A stretch of 57,802 nucleotides of DNA, taken from assembly GCA_015680685.1 (NCBI GenBank), contig MNCI01008940.1, forward strand, positions 57,824 to 115,625. The letters run 5' to 3'. The stretch's first letter is position 1. Each line of letters begins with the position of its first letter. Positions 43,607 through 55,518 of the stretch are shown here, in pieces. The position numbers and the translations under genes are program-made. The notes under the pieces are model-generated. The model was not told where the DNA came from and did no database searches. It worked only from the letters and a program-made list of their open reading frames with translations. Source of the DNA: Gnetum montanum (Eukaryota; Streptophyta; Gnetopsida; Gnetales; Gnetaceae).

Positions 43607-46416
43607 TCAGATGATCCCAGGCGGTGATGGTTTTTGAGGCTTCGAGGGACCTTTACTAGGTTCACACACTGGTAGTGGTTGATGCGGCTGTGGTTGTCCT
43701 GCTGCTACTGCAACTATAGGTGGGAGGTGGAAAGCATCCAGCAATGCTTTCATTTTTCCCCTTACTCCTAGGATCATGCATTGTCCACGTAGCTTCCCCA
43801 ATGTGGGTTGGAATGGGCACATTCCAAGGACATGGGATTGCTGGAAACAACTCCTTAGCATTGACAAATCAAGTAGTACACTATTTACATTCAATGTCCA
43901 ATGCTCTCATTGTCTTCTTCAACTCTTGGTAGTCATTCATTCGTCTGGCTAGGTCCTTAGTGATAGATCGTTGATCTTTGAATTGCCCTTTGAGAACTTC
44001 GAGTTCAGTGTTAGAAGTCTCAAACTTTTGCTTGGTATCCTTGTGGTGTTTGAACTCAGCCTCATATAGTAGATACAAGCTAGCCACTTGTTTCTCCAAT
44101 TTTAACCATGGTCATTCAGCTGTCAGCATTGCTAAGTTTGCATAACAGAGATTGGCCAACTCCATATACTCTGTCATTTCCTTGATATGCAACTCCTTTA
44201 AGCAAATCTTCACTTCATTATAAGCGTCAATCCCATCAAGGATGGGTTGCCACATCTCTCTTCCTTGCTGGAGTTGTTGGAGGGCTTTATTCACTTTTGT
44301 CTTTGCCATATAGATTTATTTTTCATTAATTTCCTTTTGCAAGCCAACCTGGTCCCTGTAGTGATTTTTGAGTTTCTCAAATTTGAGAGCTTCGTTCTTC
44401 CAAGCAGCAATATCGATGGTAGACTTTTGTCGCAAGGTGCATACCTCCTCCATTGAAAAATTACGGTTATTCGTAGCTAATTTCCTTAGTTCAGTGTTGA
44501 CTTTGGCAAGCTACTCCTACTATTGATGAATGAACTCTTGCATTTGATCTCTTTGAGCATCAACATTTTGCAAGCGATGATTTTATGCGGCCAATGCTTC
44601 AGTCTCTTAGCGCATCTGATTCAAGTCCTTTTTGATTGAGTGCGTTTCAACTTCTACCATGGACTGTTGGAAGATGGCCATTATTGCTTCCTCAACTTTT
44701 TGAAATCATTCTTGAAGCTATTTGATAGCTTTATCTCTTATCATTGCCAGGTTGAGAATTGCTTATTCTCCAAGTTGGGCACGAAGTTCAGTAACCTCTA
44801 CGGCCAAGCGTTGATTTTTCTCTTGGGCTATTTCTAGTTGCCCTTCCAAGATGATGCATTTGCCCCTTGCATTCGGAAACTCTGACTGGGTTGCAGTGAT
44901 GTTCTTTGGGAGATCAAAAATGTTTGGAGTGAGTTGCCTGGTTCCTATTAGTCATTCCAACAATTGTTCATGCTAGGTTACATTCAATTTCCTGCTGACC
45001 ATGCCTACGGATGTCTACACATCTTGGAGTATAGATACATCTGGTACAGATGCCATGAGTACATTCAGTGCTTTAGCTACATGGTCAGCTACCACTTCTG
45101 TTGTTGTATCCTACCCTTGGTGCTACATCACCAAGACAATTGCCTCTTCACCTTCCTCCAACCTTACCAAGAAAGTGGTAGCATTCCTAGAGATTTCTGG
45201 GAATAGATGGTGTGTTGCTAGTGACATCATCACCTCTCAAGTGTTGTGATCAAACCTCAAAGGTAGCTACATTCTTTGGGCACAGACAAGGGGACCACCC
45301 CTCTCCATCTAACTAACTGTTCAGGCCACCTCATTAAGGTGACTCATCATTGAGCAATACACAAATGGATCCACCCCACTTGTTGCTCTTTTTTGCTCAA
45401 GAGTTATTCTTGGATTTGACGCAAACACTCAAGGATTGTGTGAGCCTCCAATTTTGTCTCCTGAGTGGATGGTGGTGCTAATAACTCCTGTTCTTGAGTG
45501 GTCGTTGGTGTCTTATCTTTCATGATTTTTGCCTGAGGCCAAGGAAGCGTGCCTAAGAGTGTCATTAGAATAGCAAATAATGCTTGCCCTTTTGCAAAGT
45601 TTTCTGATAAAGCATGAAAAGGGTAGGGTCTTCCTTCCACGTTCATTCTCCTTGAGGTGTTTCTCAATCTCCAAATAAATTAGTTGTGGAAGGTTAATGG
45701 GAAATTTCCCGCTTATAGCGATGCATGCTTTGGTAAAGAAAGCAGTCACCTTGCTTGGCCTCATTGTTGGATTAAGGTGATAGGCTACAATCTTGAAATA
45801 AATCTGCTCCACCAATGTGAGTGCACCATACTCCTTATAGTCCACCCCATAGCATCGTTGGGCCCATTCCATTTTTGCCTCAAGATCGCCTTTTGTTGAT
45901 ATTTCTGCCAAATGTGTTCCAATGTCTCGTAACCCCAGTGCCTGTGCAATGGCTTCTACTGAGTAGGACACTTGAATGTCCTTAATTTTTACAATGGACC
46001 TTAGCCTTCGGCTATTCCAAAAGAGATAGGTCTCTCCCATGTACCATTATGCACTGGACATGATGACTAGCCACATGGGAGAGGCTTGTAATTGTGTCTT
46101 GACATCTTTTGGAGCTTTTTCCAAAAATGGCTCGAAGTTTATCTCTTGAAGAACTATTCTTTGGATTTCTCAGGACTTGATGATGTCTAGGCAGGCTTGA
46201 GTTAGAGTGACCTTGAGCCTTGGCATAGGTCCAAACGCTTCTCCTCATTGGGATTGTTCTGTAGGCACTTCTTCCTTTGGAATTTGTCAAACAAATTCCG
46301 CTTCGAGCTCCTTGTTGTTCTTGGCCTTGTTCCTCCTAGCCCCTTTCAACTATAGGTTGCTTCTCTCATGGTTGTGAGGGTTCTCCTTCTTACGGACGTT
46401 TTTGTTTAGGTGCCAT
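43607..46416 (-). pseudogene. Accessory gene of element D (transposon-protein-like domain plus coiled coil)
   Basis: It starts at ATGGCACC (46416) and stops at 43607-43609, about 936 codons with frame changes. An open stretch, 46040-45513, encodes the globular domain: MGETYLFWNSRRLRSIVKIK, YSVEAIAQALGLRD, then LTLVEQIYFKIVAYHLNPT and FSCFIRKLCKRASI. The last two patterns resemble the plant 'putative transposon protein' domain. The coiled coil follows, with two open stretches (44309-44112 and 44099-43881) holding EYMELANLCYANLAMLT and YEAEFKHHKDTKQKFE. A Pro-rich tail (PPIVAVAAGQPQPHQPLP) ends it. Function is unknown; it is not a known envelope protein, as I see no signal peptide or membrane segment. 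Confidence 0.65.
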
Positions 46417-46879
46417 TTGTAATCATAATAAGACCATGGATTAGCAATCATTGTGTAACCTTAAAATAATTGGAATACCTTAACTCTTGAGGATAGTTAC
46501 ACTTGGCAGTTGTGATTATGGTTGATTTAATTAACTCAATTGTTATTTTTATTTATGCATTATCATTCATAAATCATCCCAAAGATCATTGGAAGGGTTA
46601 ACTATCTAAAGAGTTGATATTTTTATGTTGTTAAGGTTACTAATCCTTGGGGGAGGGGGAGTTAGAAAAACTTTTTAAGAATTTCATCAGAAACCTTAAG
46701 GTTCGTGGCCCCCCACGATAAAGATCTTACCTCCGGTAAGTGCAGGATCAAAAAACAAAGTGATTTGGACAAGCAGTTTGAAAGTTATGGGCCCTGGAAG
46801 GTTTTGGGCTCTAAAAAATTACAAAAATTCCCCGTGTGTTATGAGCAAATTGCAAAAAATTCCAAAGTCTCTGGCGGTG

Positions 46880-46990
46880 TATATATAGTATTTTTGCACT
46901 ATGTCAACAAGACCTCATCAATGGGGCCTCATCGACGCAATCGGTTGCATCGACGAGGCCTCATCAACGTAGCTGTTGACCACCATTGAC
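46880..46990 (-). promoter_or_regulatory. Internal U3-like repeats and TATA box of element D
   Basis: On the minus strand, TTGATGAGGCCTCGTCGATG (46967-46948) matches TTGACGAGGCCTCATTGACG in D's LTR (43332-43313) at 16 of 20 bases. A second partial copy, TTGCGTCGATGAGGCCCC, follows (46940-46923). A TATA box, TATATATA (46887-46880), lies some 35 bases further on, about 465 bases before the accessory ATG. As in A and C, similarity to the LTR stops at the TATA box. Confidence 0.6.
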
Positions 46991-47238
46991 TTTCAAAATA
47001 CAAGGAATTTTTCGATGAAATTAGGATCAAATGAAAGCTCAGAAGACCAAGAATAGTATGAAATCATGAGAAGAGGTCGTTGAAGTTCATAAATTTGAAA
47101 AAATAGAGAAATTTTGATTAAATGGATAAACGCAATGAAAGATTAAGGAGTACTGAGTGATTTACATAATGGAAAATACAAAATATAGGATTGTAGCGAT
47201 GTCAAAGGTAAGGAACCTTAACTAATCAAGCCAAAAGC

Positions 47239-47291
47239 TATGCAAGTGAGTCCTCCCCATAGTAGGCTCATGCCCTTTTTGCCCTTGCATA
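47239..47291 (-). promoter_or_regulatory. Conserved hairpin in the spacer of element D
   Basis: On the minus strand TATGCAAG (47291-47284) pairs with CTTGCATA (47246-47239) in a perfect 8-bp stem. The loop holds GGCAAAAAGGG and GAGCCTACTATGGGGAGGAC. It is the counterpart of 27913-27963 in A and 18294-18353 in C. Confidence 0.55.
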
Positions 47292-48589
47292 ACCTCAAAT
47301 AAGGAGTTCGTGGGCCCCATAGTCAATTTAATGATCATGACAAGTTAAGGAATAACCAGAAAGAATCCACTCAAGAATCCCAACACATTAGACTAAGACA
47401 TAGAGCATAACATAGAACCTAGTAGTGAGGTGAATTATGGCAACATGGATGGATGATAGAGAAGGTGGAATGGAGTTCCAAATTGAGGTCATAAGAAGTC
47501 CCTTGTGAAATTTGTGGTTAAAATAACCTAAGAAGTTCCATCCTCAGTCTAAACCAAAACCATCCACTTTCTGCGACTTCGCATCACCATTCTAAGACTA
47601 GTCCACCCACTTGAGACACAAGAGTGCTTCCACAAAACAACCACCATTTCACAAAGAGAAGAAAGAAGAAGTAGGAAGTGTGTGTGTGTGAGGGCCTTAG
47701 TTAGAGTGGACTATTAGGCATAGGTGCATTTCATTCAAGTCCCATAACTAGTGCTTGTAGCCCTTTTACTTGTCCAAGGGATGTACTTTGAATTTCCATT
47801 ATTATTATTTTTTTTGAAATGGGAACCACACGATGCAAGGACTTATTTGTTTCAAAGGGGTGTGCTTTGAATTTCTGTCATTTTTTTTTGAATGATGGGA
47901 ACCACACCATGCAATGATGTTATTTTTCTTCCTATCAATAGATGGTATGGAACAGTAAGAAGTCTATGAAAAACACTTAAGCAAGAAGAAAAGTACAAAG
48001 AGTATTAAGTCCCCTTAAAGTTACACCCTTTACAAACCTTTGGATCCTTCCTAATTCTAGAACTACCAAGGTCACTAATTAATTAAAAGTTTCTTTAATG
48101 AAAAGGGACCCCAAATTTCCAAAACAAGGAAAACCATAGAGTTCATTGGATGGGCGGATGATGTGGACTCACTTATTATTTCATGAAAAATAAACCATGC
48201 CAAAGTCATTAGACATTAGAATTCAAAAATAGAAACCAGACATTGAAAATCACACATTAAGCACAAACCGTCATTAGTAAATAGCAACAGCAACATTGTG
48301 TCCTGTGACAATAAAGCAAATTTATTAGAAAAAATAAGAAAATATCACACTTAAACAAAAGAAACAAAATAAAGTAAAATATATAAGAAAGTGTAAAATA
48401 ATCAAGAAGGTTTAAAGGTACTAAAGATGGTGTAAAATTAGAAAAATTCAAAAATCAAAAATTTGCAAAATCAAAAATGTGAAAAACAAAAAAGGTAGAA
48501 AAACTTCAAAGGCCATGGTAATGGTCAGCACAAATGGCCATCTCCCCCATGACTGATTTGGAGGAAAGAGATCCAAAAAATACAATAGG

Positions 48590-51500
48590 GGTGTCCATTC
48601 ATTGAGGCGATAGTTACACTGGCCTATCTTGGTTCTAGGGAAGGCTTCACATGTTGGATGTTGACCAACTACTTTTTAATTGGGCTATCAGGTTTGTAAA
48701 TTATCATGGCCCCAGAGGGAAAGGTTTGATCAATTATATAAGGTCCCTTCCATAATGTTTGAAATTTTGTCTTTTGGGGTACATGTGTGGGGTTCCAATA
48801 AAGAATCTTATCTCCTGGTTGAAGTTTTACTTTCTTGATTCTAAGGTCATGACATTGCTTGTTGAATGCCTTGTTCACCTCATTTAAGCATAGGGCCACT
48901 AAGTGATTTTCGTCTAGCACATTCAAATTGATCAATCTTTCTTTTTGTGCTAGACTTAGGTCAAGGTTTAAATCATAGGTTGTCAAGAGTGTAGGAAGCT
49001 AAGATTGAATTGGGAGCATTGGAAGTTTCCCATACACTAACTTGTAGGGAGAATAGCCAATAGGAAGTTTCCAAGTTGAATGATAAGCCCAAAGAGGATC
49101 GTTAATTTTTGTACTCCAATCCTTCCTATATTTGCTAATGATCTACATTAGTATTTTTGTAATCTCCCAGTTAGTTACCTCTGCTTGACCGTTGGCTTGG
49201 GGATGGTAAGGTGTTGTTAATTTATGTTCTACCCCCAAGCATTGCATTAATTTTCTAAATGTGATGCCTATGAAATTAGTTCCATTATCAAAAATTAGTA
49301 AACGTGGCATCCCAAACCTATTCACAATATTTTGTTGTATAAATTTGGCAGCAATGGATGATGTACAATCAGTAACGACTGCCGCTTCTGCCCATTTTGT
49401 ATAGTAGTCAACTATACTATAATATACACTTTCCCATTAGACATGGGTGTGATGGAACCCATGAAGCTGATGCCCCATATGTCGAAAAGTTCCAGTGGTT
49501 GAATCCACTATTGAGAATCTTCCATGCGAGTGGTCATCCCCCCGTCACATTGACAATGTTCACAAGACTTGATGAACTAGTGGGCATCCCTAAAGATTGT
49601 AGGCCAATAGTATCTTACCATCAAGATTTTTATGGCCATGTGTCTCCCTACATTATGGCCTTCGCAAGGCCCTTCATGAGCATCCTAGAGAATGTGCAAT
49701 TGATCTTCATTAGGGACACACCAACGAGTCAGGCCATTAGCACACACCTTGTAAAGGTGTCTGTTGATTTCCATGAAGTATTTGACCCGATGAAGAAATT
49801 GTTTCTTTTTCCTAAAATCCAAGTTTTGTGGCATATCTTGAGTGAGAAGATATGTGAAGATGTCATTAAACCATCTTGCTTTTTTAGGCGTTTGTTCATT
49901 TATTATTCCAGTAAAGAGAAGTTTGTTTGGAAACTAATCAGAGAGTGGGCTCTCCTCCTCTTTGTCATCCCATCTTAAGCGAGAGAGGTGGTTAGTGACC
50001 ACATTCTTAGTTCCTTTTCGATCTACCATAGTAAGATCGAATTCCTGCAAGATCACAAGCTACTGTATAACACGAGGGCTCATCATCAGCTTATTCATAA
50101 GGAAGCCAATTGCACTGTGGTCCATATGTACAAATACTTTGTAACCTAACACATAATGTCTAAACTTTTCTTACACATGCACCACTGCCATTAATTCTTT
50201 TTTCATGGTGGTATAGTTTAACTATGCCTCCACAATGCTTTGGCTCATGTAATGGATATAATATGGATGTTTCTTATCATCCATCTACATGAGCACTGCT
50301 CCCAAAGCATAGTTAGATGCATCTATCATGATATGGAATGGTTTGGACAAATTTGGTGCTAGTAGGATTGGTGTTTTTACAAGTTTCTCCTTTAATTGTT
50401 AGAATGCGTGTTCACATTCCTTGGTCCAAATGAAAGGTGCATCTTTCTTTGTAAGTTCTACCAATAGCTTTGCAATCCTAGAGAAATTCTCAATAAATTA
50501 TCAATAGTAACTAATGTGTCCAAGAAATGACTAAACATCTTTTACAGTCTTTGGTTGGCGTGTTATTGCTTGGATGACCCTTATCTTTTCTGGGTCTACC
50601 TCAATTTCTTTTTGCAAAATTCAATGCCCTAGCACAATGCCTTCTTGGACCATNTGGTCTACCTCAATTTCTTTTTGTGAAATTCGATGCCCTAGCACAA
50701 TGCCTTCTTGGACAATGAGATGGCTCTTTTTGTAGTTAAGCTGTAGGTTTGTCTCTACACATCTCTTCAGTACTTGCTCAAGTTGGTCTAAGGCTTACTC
50801 AAATGTAGCTCTATAGGTGGAGAAGTCATCCATGAAAACTTCAACACCACTACCAATTTGTTGTTGAAAGATACTCAAGACCAAGTGTTGAAATGTTGTA
50901 GGGTCATTGCATAGGTCAAATGGCATTTTACAATATGTAAAAGTTTCCCAAGGATTCGTGAATGTTATTTTGGCCTAATCTTTGGGTGCAATTTGGATTT
51001 GGTTATAGCCACTATAATTGTCCAAAAAGCTATAATAATAATGCATGAATATGGTGTCTAACACTTGGTCTACAAATGGCAAAGGAAAGTGATCCTTAAA
51101 TGTTTTCATACTAAATAGCCTAAAGTCGAAGCAATTCTACCATTTTCCATCCTTCTTTGGTACTATTACAAGTGGGCTAACCCACTCACTATTTGCGATT
51201 GGATAGATGAACCCTACCTTGAGGAGTTGCTCTATCTCCTCCTTGATGATTTACTTTAATTTGGGGTTCAACCGCCTCTATGGCTACCTTCTAAGCTTCA
51301 TGGCCAGGTCAATGTAGATGCAATGCTAGCATATCCTTAGATCGATTCTTTTTAACTCTGGATATGACCAAGCAAAGGCTATTGACCATTTATTCACCAC
51401 TTTCAACAAATTTTCTTTTTTTTCAAGAGCAAGTTTGGCATTAATGATGATGGGTTTACCATTCTTTAAAAATACATACTCCATACAGGCCGATAAATTC

Positions 51501-52030
51501 TTTAGTTCTAAGGGCTCCTGCTTAAAGTGATCAGGAATTTTCAACTCTCCCCAATAGGTATCATCATCTTCATTAGAGAGTTGGGAATGAACTTGTTCAA
51601 CAATGTCCATGCCTTCAACATATGCACATGTTAGGCTTTCAGTTAGCTCCATGCATATTATGATGCTATCAAAATCAACTATTAGCCACTGGGTGCCTTC
51701 CTACTTTGTGGCTACTGCATATAGACACCGTTGAATATTAATTTCTTATGCACACTGATTGCATGCCTTAATGTATGTGCTCTTGATGGACCAAATCCTT
51801 TGCACACAATTGCATCCATTATCATTGTACGCAATNACAAGCCTTGTACATATCATGGGAGATGAGGTTAACTCTAGAACCAAAGTGAAGAAGAGCTTTA
51901 CATGACTTTCATCTAGCAATCTGTAGACAGATGAGTGGACTTCCTGGATTAGATCCTTTTGTAGGAATGTTGCCAACCTTAACCCAATCAGCATGGATTA
52001 ACATTATAGTGCGGATCCTAGGCGACACTT
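48590..52030 (-). pseudogene. pol of element D (protease, RT, RNase H, integrase)
   Basis: The protease begins at about 52030 (DWVKVGNIPTKGSNPGSPL) and reads ALLHFGSRVNLIS at about 51895-51857; the catalytic Asp of A's ALLDLG is His (51885-51887). The linking part 51652-51326 is open. RT runs 51230-50600 with VPKKDGKW, YSFLDNYSGYNQIQIAPKD and FMDDF (50836-50822), the catalytic pair intact. A 61-base duplication around N 50654 disturbs the frame. RNase H is at about 50450-50000. Integrase is at about 49880-49080, with LIFDNGTNFIG and HPQANGQAEVTN (49325-49143 open). The C-terminal part, 48986-48669, contains SLAQKERLINLNVLDENHL and TLWKGPYIID. Confidence 0.85.
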
Positions 52031-54317
52031 GGTTTGAAGGGCACTCAAAGGTGTTTGATGTAAAGGATGAGGGTGCTAGAGATGCAAGACAATCAATCGA
52101 AGTACGTTGTGAGGGTTGTAAAGGACTACTGGGTCAAAAAAAAGGTCATTTTCTTGATTAATTATCTGAACCACTTTGTTAAAAAATCAATTGTGAATGC
52201 ACAACCCTTATAACATTTCATTATTATAGCTATGGAGGAATCTCACCCTGCATGGATGGAGCAAGAGGTAACTAAGTTGAAGGTGGAGGTGTAGGTGCAA
52301 AGGGACGTGGAGGATGATAAGAATACAAATATGGGTTTTCCCCTCGAGTAGATGATGAATGTGTTCGGTGATACTTTGGAGGATAATAGTTATGCTAAAA
52401 TGATGCATGACTTGTAGAACTTCTAGGGGAGATGGGCTATTGAACATAATACTCGTATGGATCTGGTTGCCTATAAGGGTTCTACTACCTTGGTAATGGC
52501 ATTCCTCATGATTGTGGTTAATACCATTATTGGTATTGTTCGTACGGTTGTGAAGGAGCTCCACTTCGGTAGTAAGCTTATTATTGCTAGTGGAACTATC
52601 TTGGACTACCTTGAGGGTAAGGTAATTGTCTTGGAGCTTGCTTGCGTGCTAGGCGAGGATTCAATGCGTATAATCCAAACTCTTGTAAGTGTGACACCAT
52701 AGGGCAACATCCTTTTGGATGTTCATATTGACAGATGTTACATTCATTTTCATCATCAGAGTCAAACTCCATAACTTCCTCTACTATAGTAGCTTTGCCC
52801 TTACCTATTCGGTAGGCATGTTCAGCTTCTTTTCATCTCCTATGATTACGATCACTATTTCGCTCTTTGGATTCTTCAACAATCTTCAAAGCAGTTTGAA
52901 ACTTTTTATCCAAAGAGTCCCATAACTTGTCAACCTTGGCCAAAATATCAAAAATAACTTTTTGGATCTGATGAGCTCTCATTTTAGACAATCTTTTTTG
53001 GGCATACACCCTAAGGGTTCTCCTTGTTTCTGCTCTAAGCCCATCTATGATGTGGCGTAATTGTTCCCTCTAAGAGTAACCATGTTCAGGGCATCTATGT
53101 AAGAGTGAATAGTATTGGCCCATGGTGGCATCCAAGGGTTTATGTGCTCCTTATTTCTAGCCTTGGATTTTCCTTCTTAAATTAGACACTCCAAAGTACG
53201 TTTGATATTTGTCATTGAACAGTTCTAAAATGGTACTCCATCTTTGGATAGATTTCAGCTCTAAGGATCGATATCAACTTTTAGCTTCCTTAATGAGTGT
53301 CCTTGGGAAAAGCTTGAGTTTCTGCCACTCATTTTCTATGTTCTATAAGGCACAAGCATCTTGAAAAGCTTGTAGATGTGTCTACGAATCAAAATTGTAT
53401 CCTACCTCAAATCTTGGAATATTATTCATGTCTAGATACTTGATCTAACTATCCTTCATATGCCTGGTTGGAATTCTTACTACCTCCACAATGTTAAGCA
53501 TACTTTGAGTCGCTAGTAAGGGTTCATCATCATCATTGCATTAATGATGTTGATGATGGTTTCGGCCAACCCTTTGGTTTTGGTGGCCTTCATGATCATT
53601 ATTATTTCATCAATCACCTTCATCACGGTTATTTCAATGGCATCTTTTATGAGAACTATAAGATGAAGAGGAATGTTCAGAATCAAATGAAGAGGATGAA
53701 GAGGAAGGTGGATCGCCGCCGCCACCGCAGTGTCTACTACCACTCTCGCGCTTATTACAATCACCATCATTAGATTCCTTGTTATTGCAATGTTTACCTA
53801 AGTCCCTACCTTGGCTATCACTCTTTCTTGAACCTGATTTATGAATAGTCAATCGTAGGGTCAAGTTCACACCCTTGCCATTAGTAGCAAAGGATGGAGA
53901 ATCTTCATGTTGAGAACCTTCCAAGGAAGGATCCTCATTGTCCTCTTGATCTAGTAGGAATAAAGGGTTAATGTAATGTTTCCCCTTTTTAGCTTCATGA
54001 AGTTTCTCTTGACATTTATCTCACTTACGTTGTGTTTCAGTGGGATAATAGTTCCAAGTATCATGTCCATCCATAATGTACTCTTTGTGAATATCTACTA
54101 TGTCCAACTTCTTAAGGATTTTAAACAACATTCTAGACACAAATCTATTAGGGGGCAAGATGACGTTGCCCTCCATATCATGCCATCACATCTATTTGTC
54201 TTGATGTAGGATGAAGGTGAAATTTGGCACAAACTCATCTAGATGAGTGTATACCACCTTGCATTCTTGTGGGACCGCTGGTTTGGTATCTTTGGGCTTT
54301 GGAGGAGAAGAAGACAT
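52030..54317 (-). pseudogene. gag of element D
   Basis: The probable start ATG is at 54317 (MSSSPPKPKD), followed by VVYTHLDEFVPNFTFILHQD. A low-complexity Ser/His/Asp-rich tract is at 53930-53530. The capsid-like part at about 53480-52980 has LKLFPRTLIKEAKS and STILELFNDKYQTYFGVSNL (Retrotrans_gag). The Cys/His motif CNICQYEHPKGCC followed by VSHLQEFG lies at about 52736-52690. A Pro/His-rich tail leads to protease. Stops and frameshifts occur. Confidence 0.75.
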
Positions 54318-54452
54318 TTTGCAAAACAAAATGAAATTGTTAGTGTGCTTTTACAATTTTATGTATAGTGGGAATGATATTGACCTTTAAGTTCCGACAA
54401 CAATATAATGATATTCACTTAAACCTAAATAGTGCACATTCCACAAACAAAG

Positions 54453-54471
54453 TCCCCGATAATGGTGCCAA
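54453..54471 (-). other. Primer-binding site of element D (tRNA-Asp)
   Basis: TTGGCACCATTATCGGGGA on the minus strand, directly after the LTR end. Bases 2-19 match the tRNA-Asp primer site TGGCGCCGTTGCCGGGGA at 14 of 18 positions, the best of the three copies in the window. Confidence 0.75.
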
Positions 54472-55217
54472 TGATGAGCAACAAGGTACTCCTACATCCA
54501 ACCATACAAATCACAAGCGTTCATGCATGATCTGGTCAAATTCCATGGACTTCATCATTTCTAGTGCACTAGCCCTTTAAGAAGTGAATCTAGCCTTAAG
54601 GTAATCGTTGTCTTCCCAATTACACTTGTGTCACTCGTTGGTATGGTTAAGTGTAATTGAGGCATTCAATTTTTAACATTTTTATGTTTTATAGTTGAAT
54701 GGTTGAATTGTAGATAAAAAAAGTTTGATTAACTAATCTAATTTAACTAATTAACTAGAATTTTAACTAATTGTAATATAAGTATCTATTCCCACTTTTT
54801 GTACACCTCTTGAACCCACGTATCTACTACTAGATGACCAAGCACTACGCTACTGGGTGTACCAAGCAATAACACTGCTAGGATTACCAAGCGAATACAT
54901 GTTATCCTCGAAGCAATCATACTTATGTATATGATCTATCTCGCTTAATTGTCTCATTAACGCAATAACTAGGAAATATTTAATAACTAATTGAAAACAT
55001 TTAATGAATAACTGAAAACATTAAATGCATAATAAAATAGCTAATCTATCCAAAGTGCTGCAAGGTTTATCAGAAAGCTCATCTTTATTGTCGCACACAC
55101 TATCATGCTCATGTACAACAATGCTCGAATAAAGATCCATACACTCAATGACTCCCATTGCAAGCACTCCAGGGAAAAAATTCTAACTTTTGAATGGAAA
55201 AAATGCAAGAGCTTTGT
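54472..55217 (-). repeat. 5' LTR of element D, U3 missing at a contig break
   Basis: It matches the 3' LTR (42508-43358) from its inner end to the point equivalent to about 43240, then meets N 55218. U3 with its TATA box and motif repeats is therefore absent from this copy. Confidence 0.8.
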
Positions 55218-55218
55218 N

Positions 55219-55517
55219 AGTGCTTGCAATGGGAGTCATTGAGTGTATGGATCTTTATTCGAGCATTGTTGTACATGAGCATGATAGTGTGTGCGACAAT
55301 AAAGATGAGCTTTCTGATAAACCTTGCAGCACTTTGGATAGATTAGCTATTTTATTATGCATTTAATGTTTTCAGTTATTCATTAAATGTTTTCAATTAG
55401 TTATTAAATATTTCCTAGTTATTGCGTTAATGAGACAATTAAGCGAGATAGATCATATACATAAGTATGATTGCTTCGAGGATAACATGTATTCGCTTGG
55501 TAATCCTAGCAGTGTTA
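55219..55517 (+). other. Inverted duplicate of D's LTR between two Ns (assembly artefact)
   Basis: The reverse complement of 55219-55517 equals 54870-55168, 299 bases with no difference noticed, while genuine LTR copies in this window differ by several per cent. Ns at 55218 and 55518 bound it. It is a redundant contig placed backwards. Confidence 0.85.
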
Positions 55518-55518
55518 N

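Larger units (their letters stand above)
46417..48560 (-). other. Spacer of element D between pol and accessory gene
   Basis: About 2.1 kb without a supported gene, collinear with the spacers of A and C. It carries a short (GT)n run at about 47681-47692 and the blocks ATGCGAAGTCGCAGAAAG (about 47583 on the minus strand) and AGGGCCCATAACTTTC (about 46795). A strong donor, GAG|GTAAGA, begins at 46730; a matching acceptor before the ATG is not intact (ACAA|ATGG). Confidence 0.6.
42508..55217 (-). mobile_element. Element D: Athila/Tat-like Ty3 retrotransposon
   Basis: On the minus strand the order is LTR (55217-54472, outer end lost at a contig break), tRNA-Asp-type primer site, gag, protease, RT, RNase H, integrase, spacer, accessory gene, LTR (43358-42508). 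It is the best-preserved of the three related elements but still has many stops. The outer five bases at the right end of its 3' LTR are CTCAT (42503-42507); the other duplicate lies beyond the break at 55218 and cannot be checked. Confidence 0.85.

Noticed and set aside
43607-46416. Env-like gene in element D
   Set aside because: No signal peptide, furin-like site or membrane segment is visible; the gene is a hydrophilic coiled coil with a globular domain.
53513-53770. Ile/Met/Ala-rich minus-strand frame in element D
   Set aside because: It is a shifted frame over the Ser/His/Asp-rich region of Gag.
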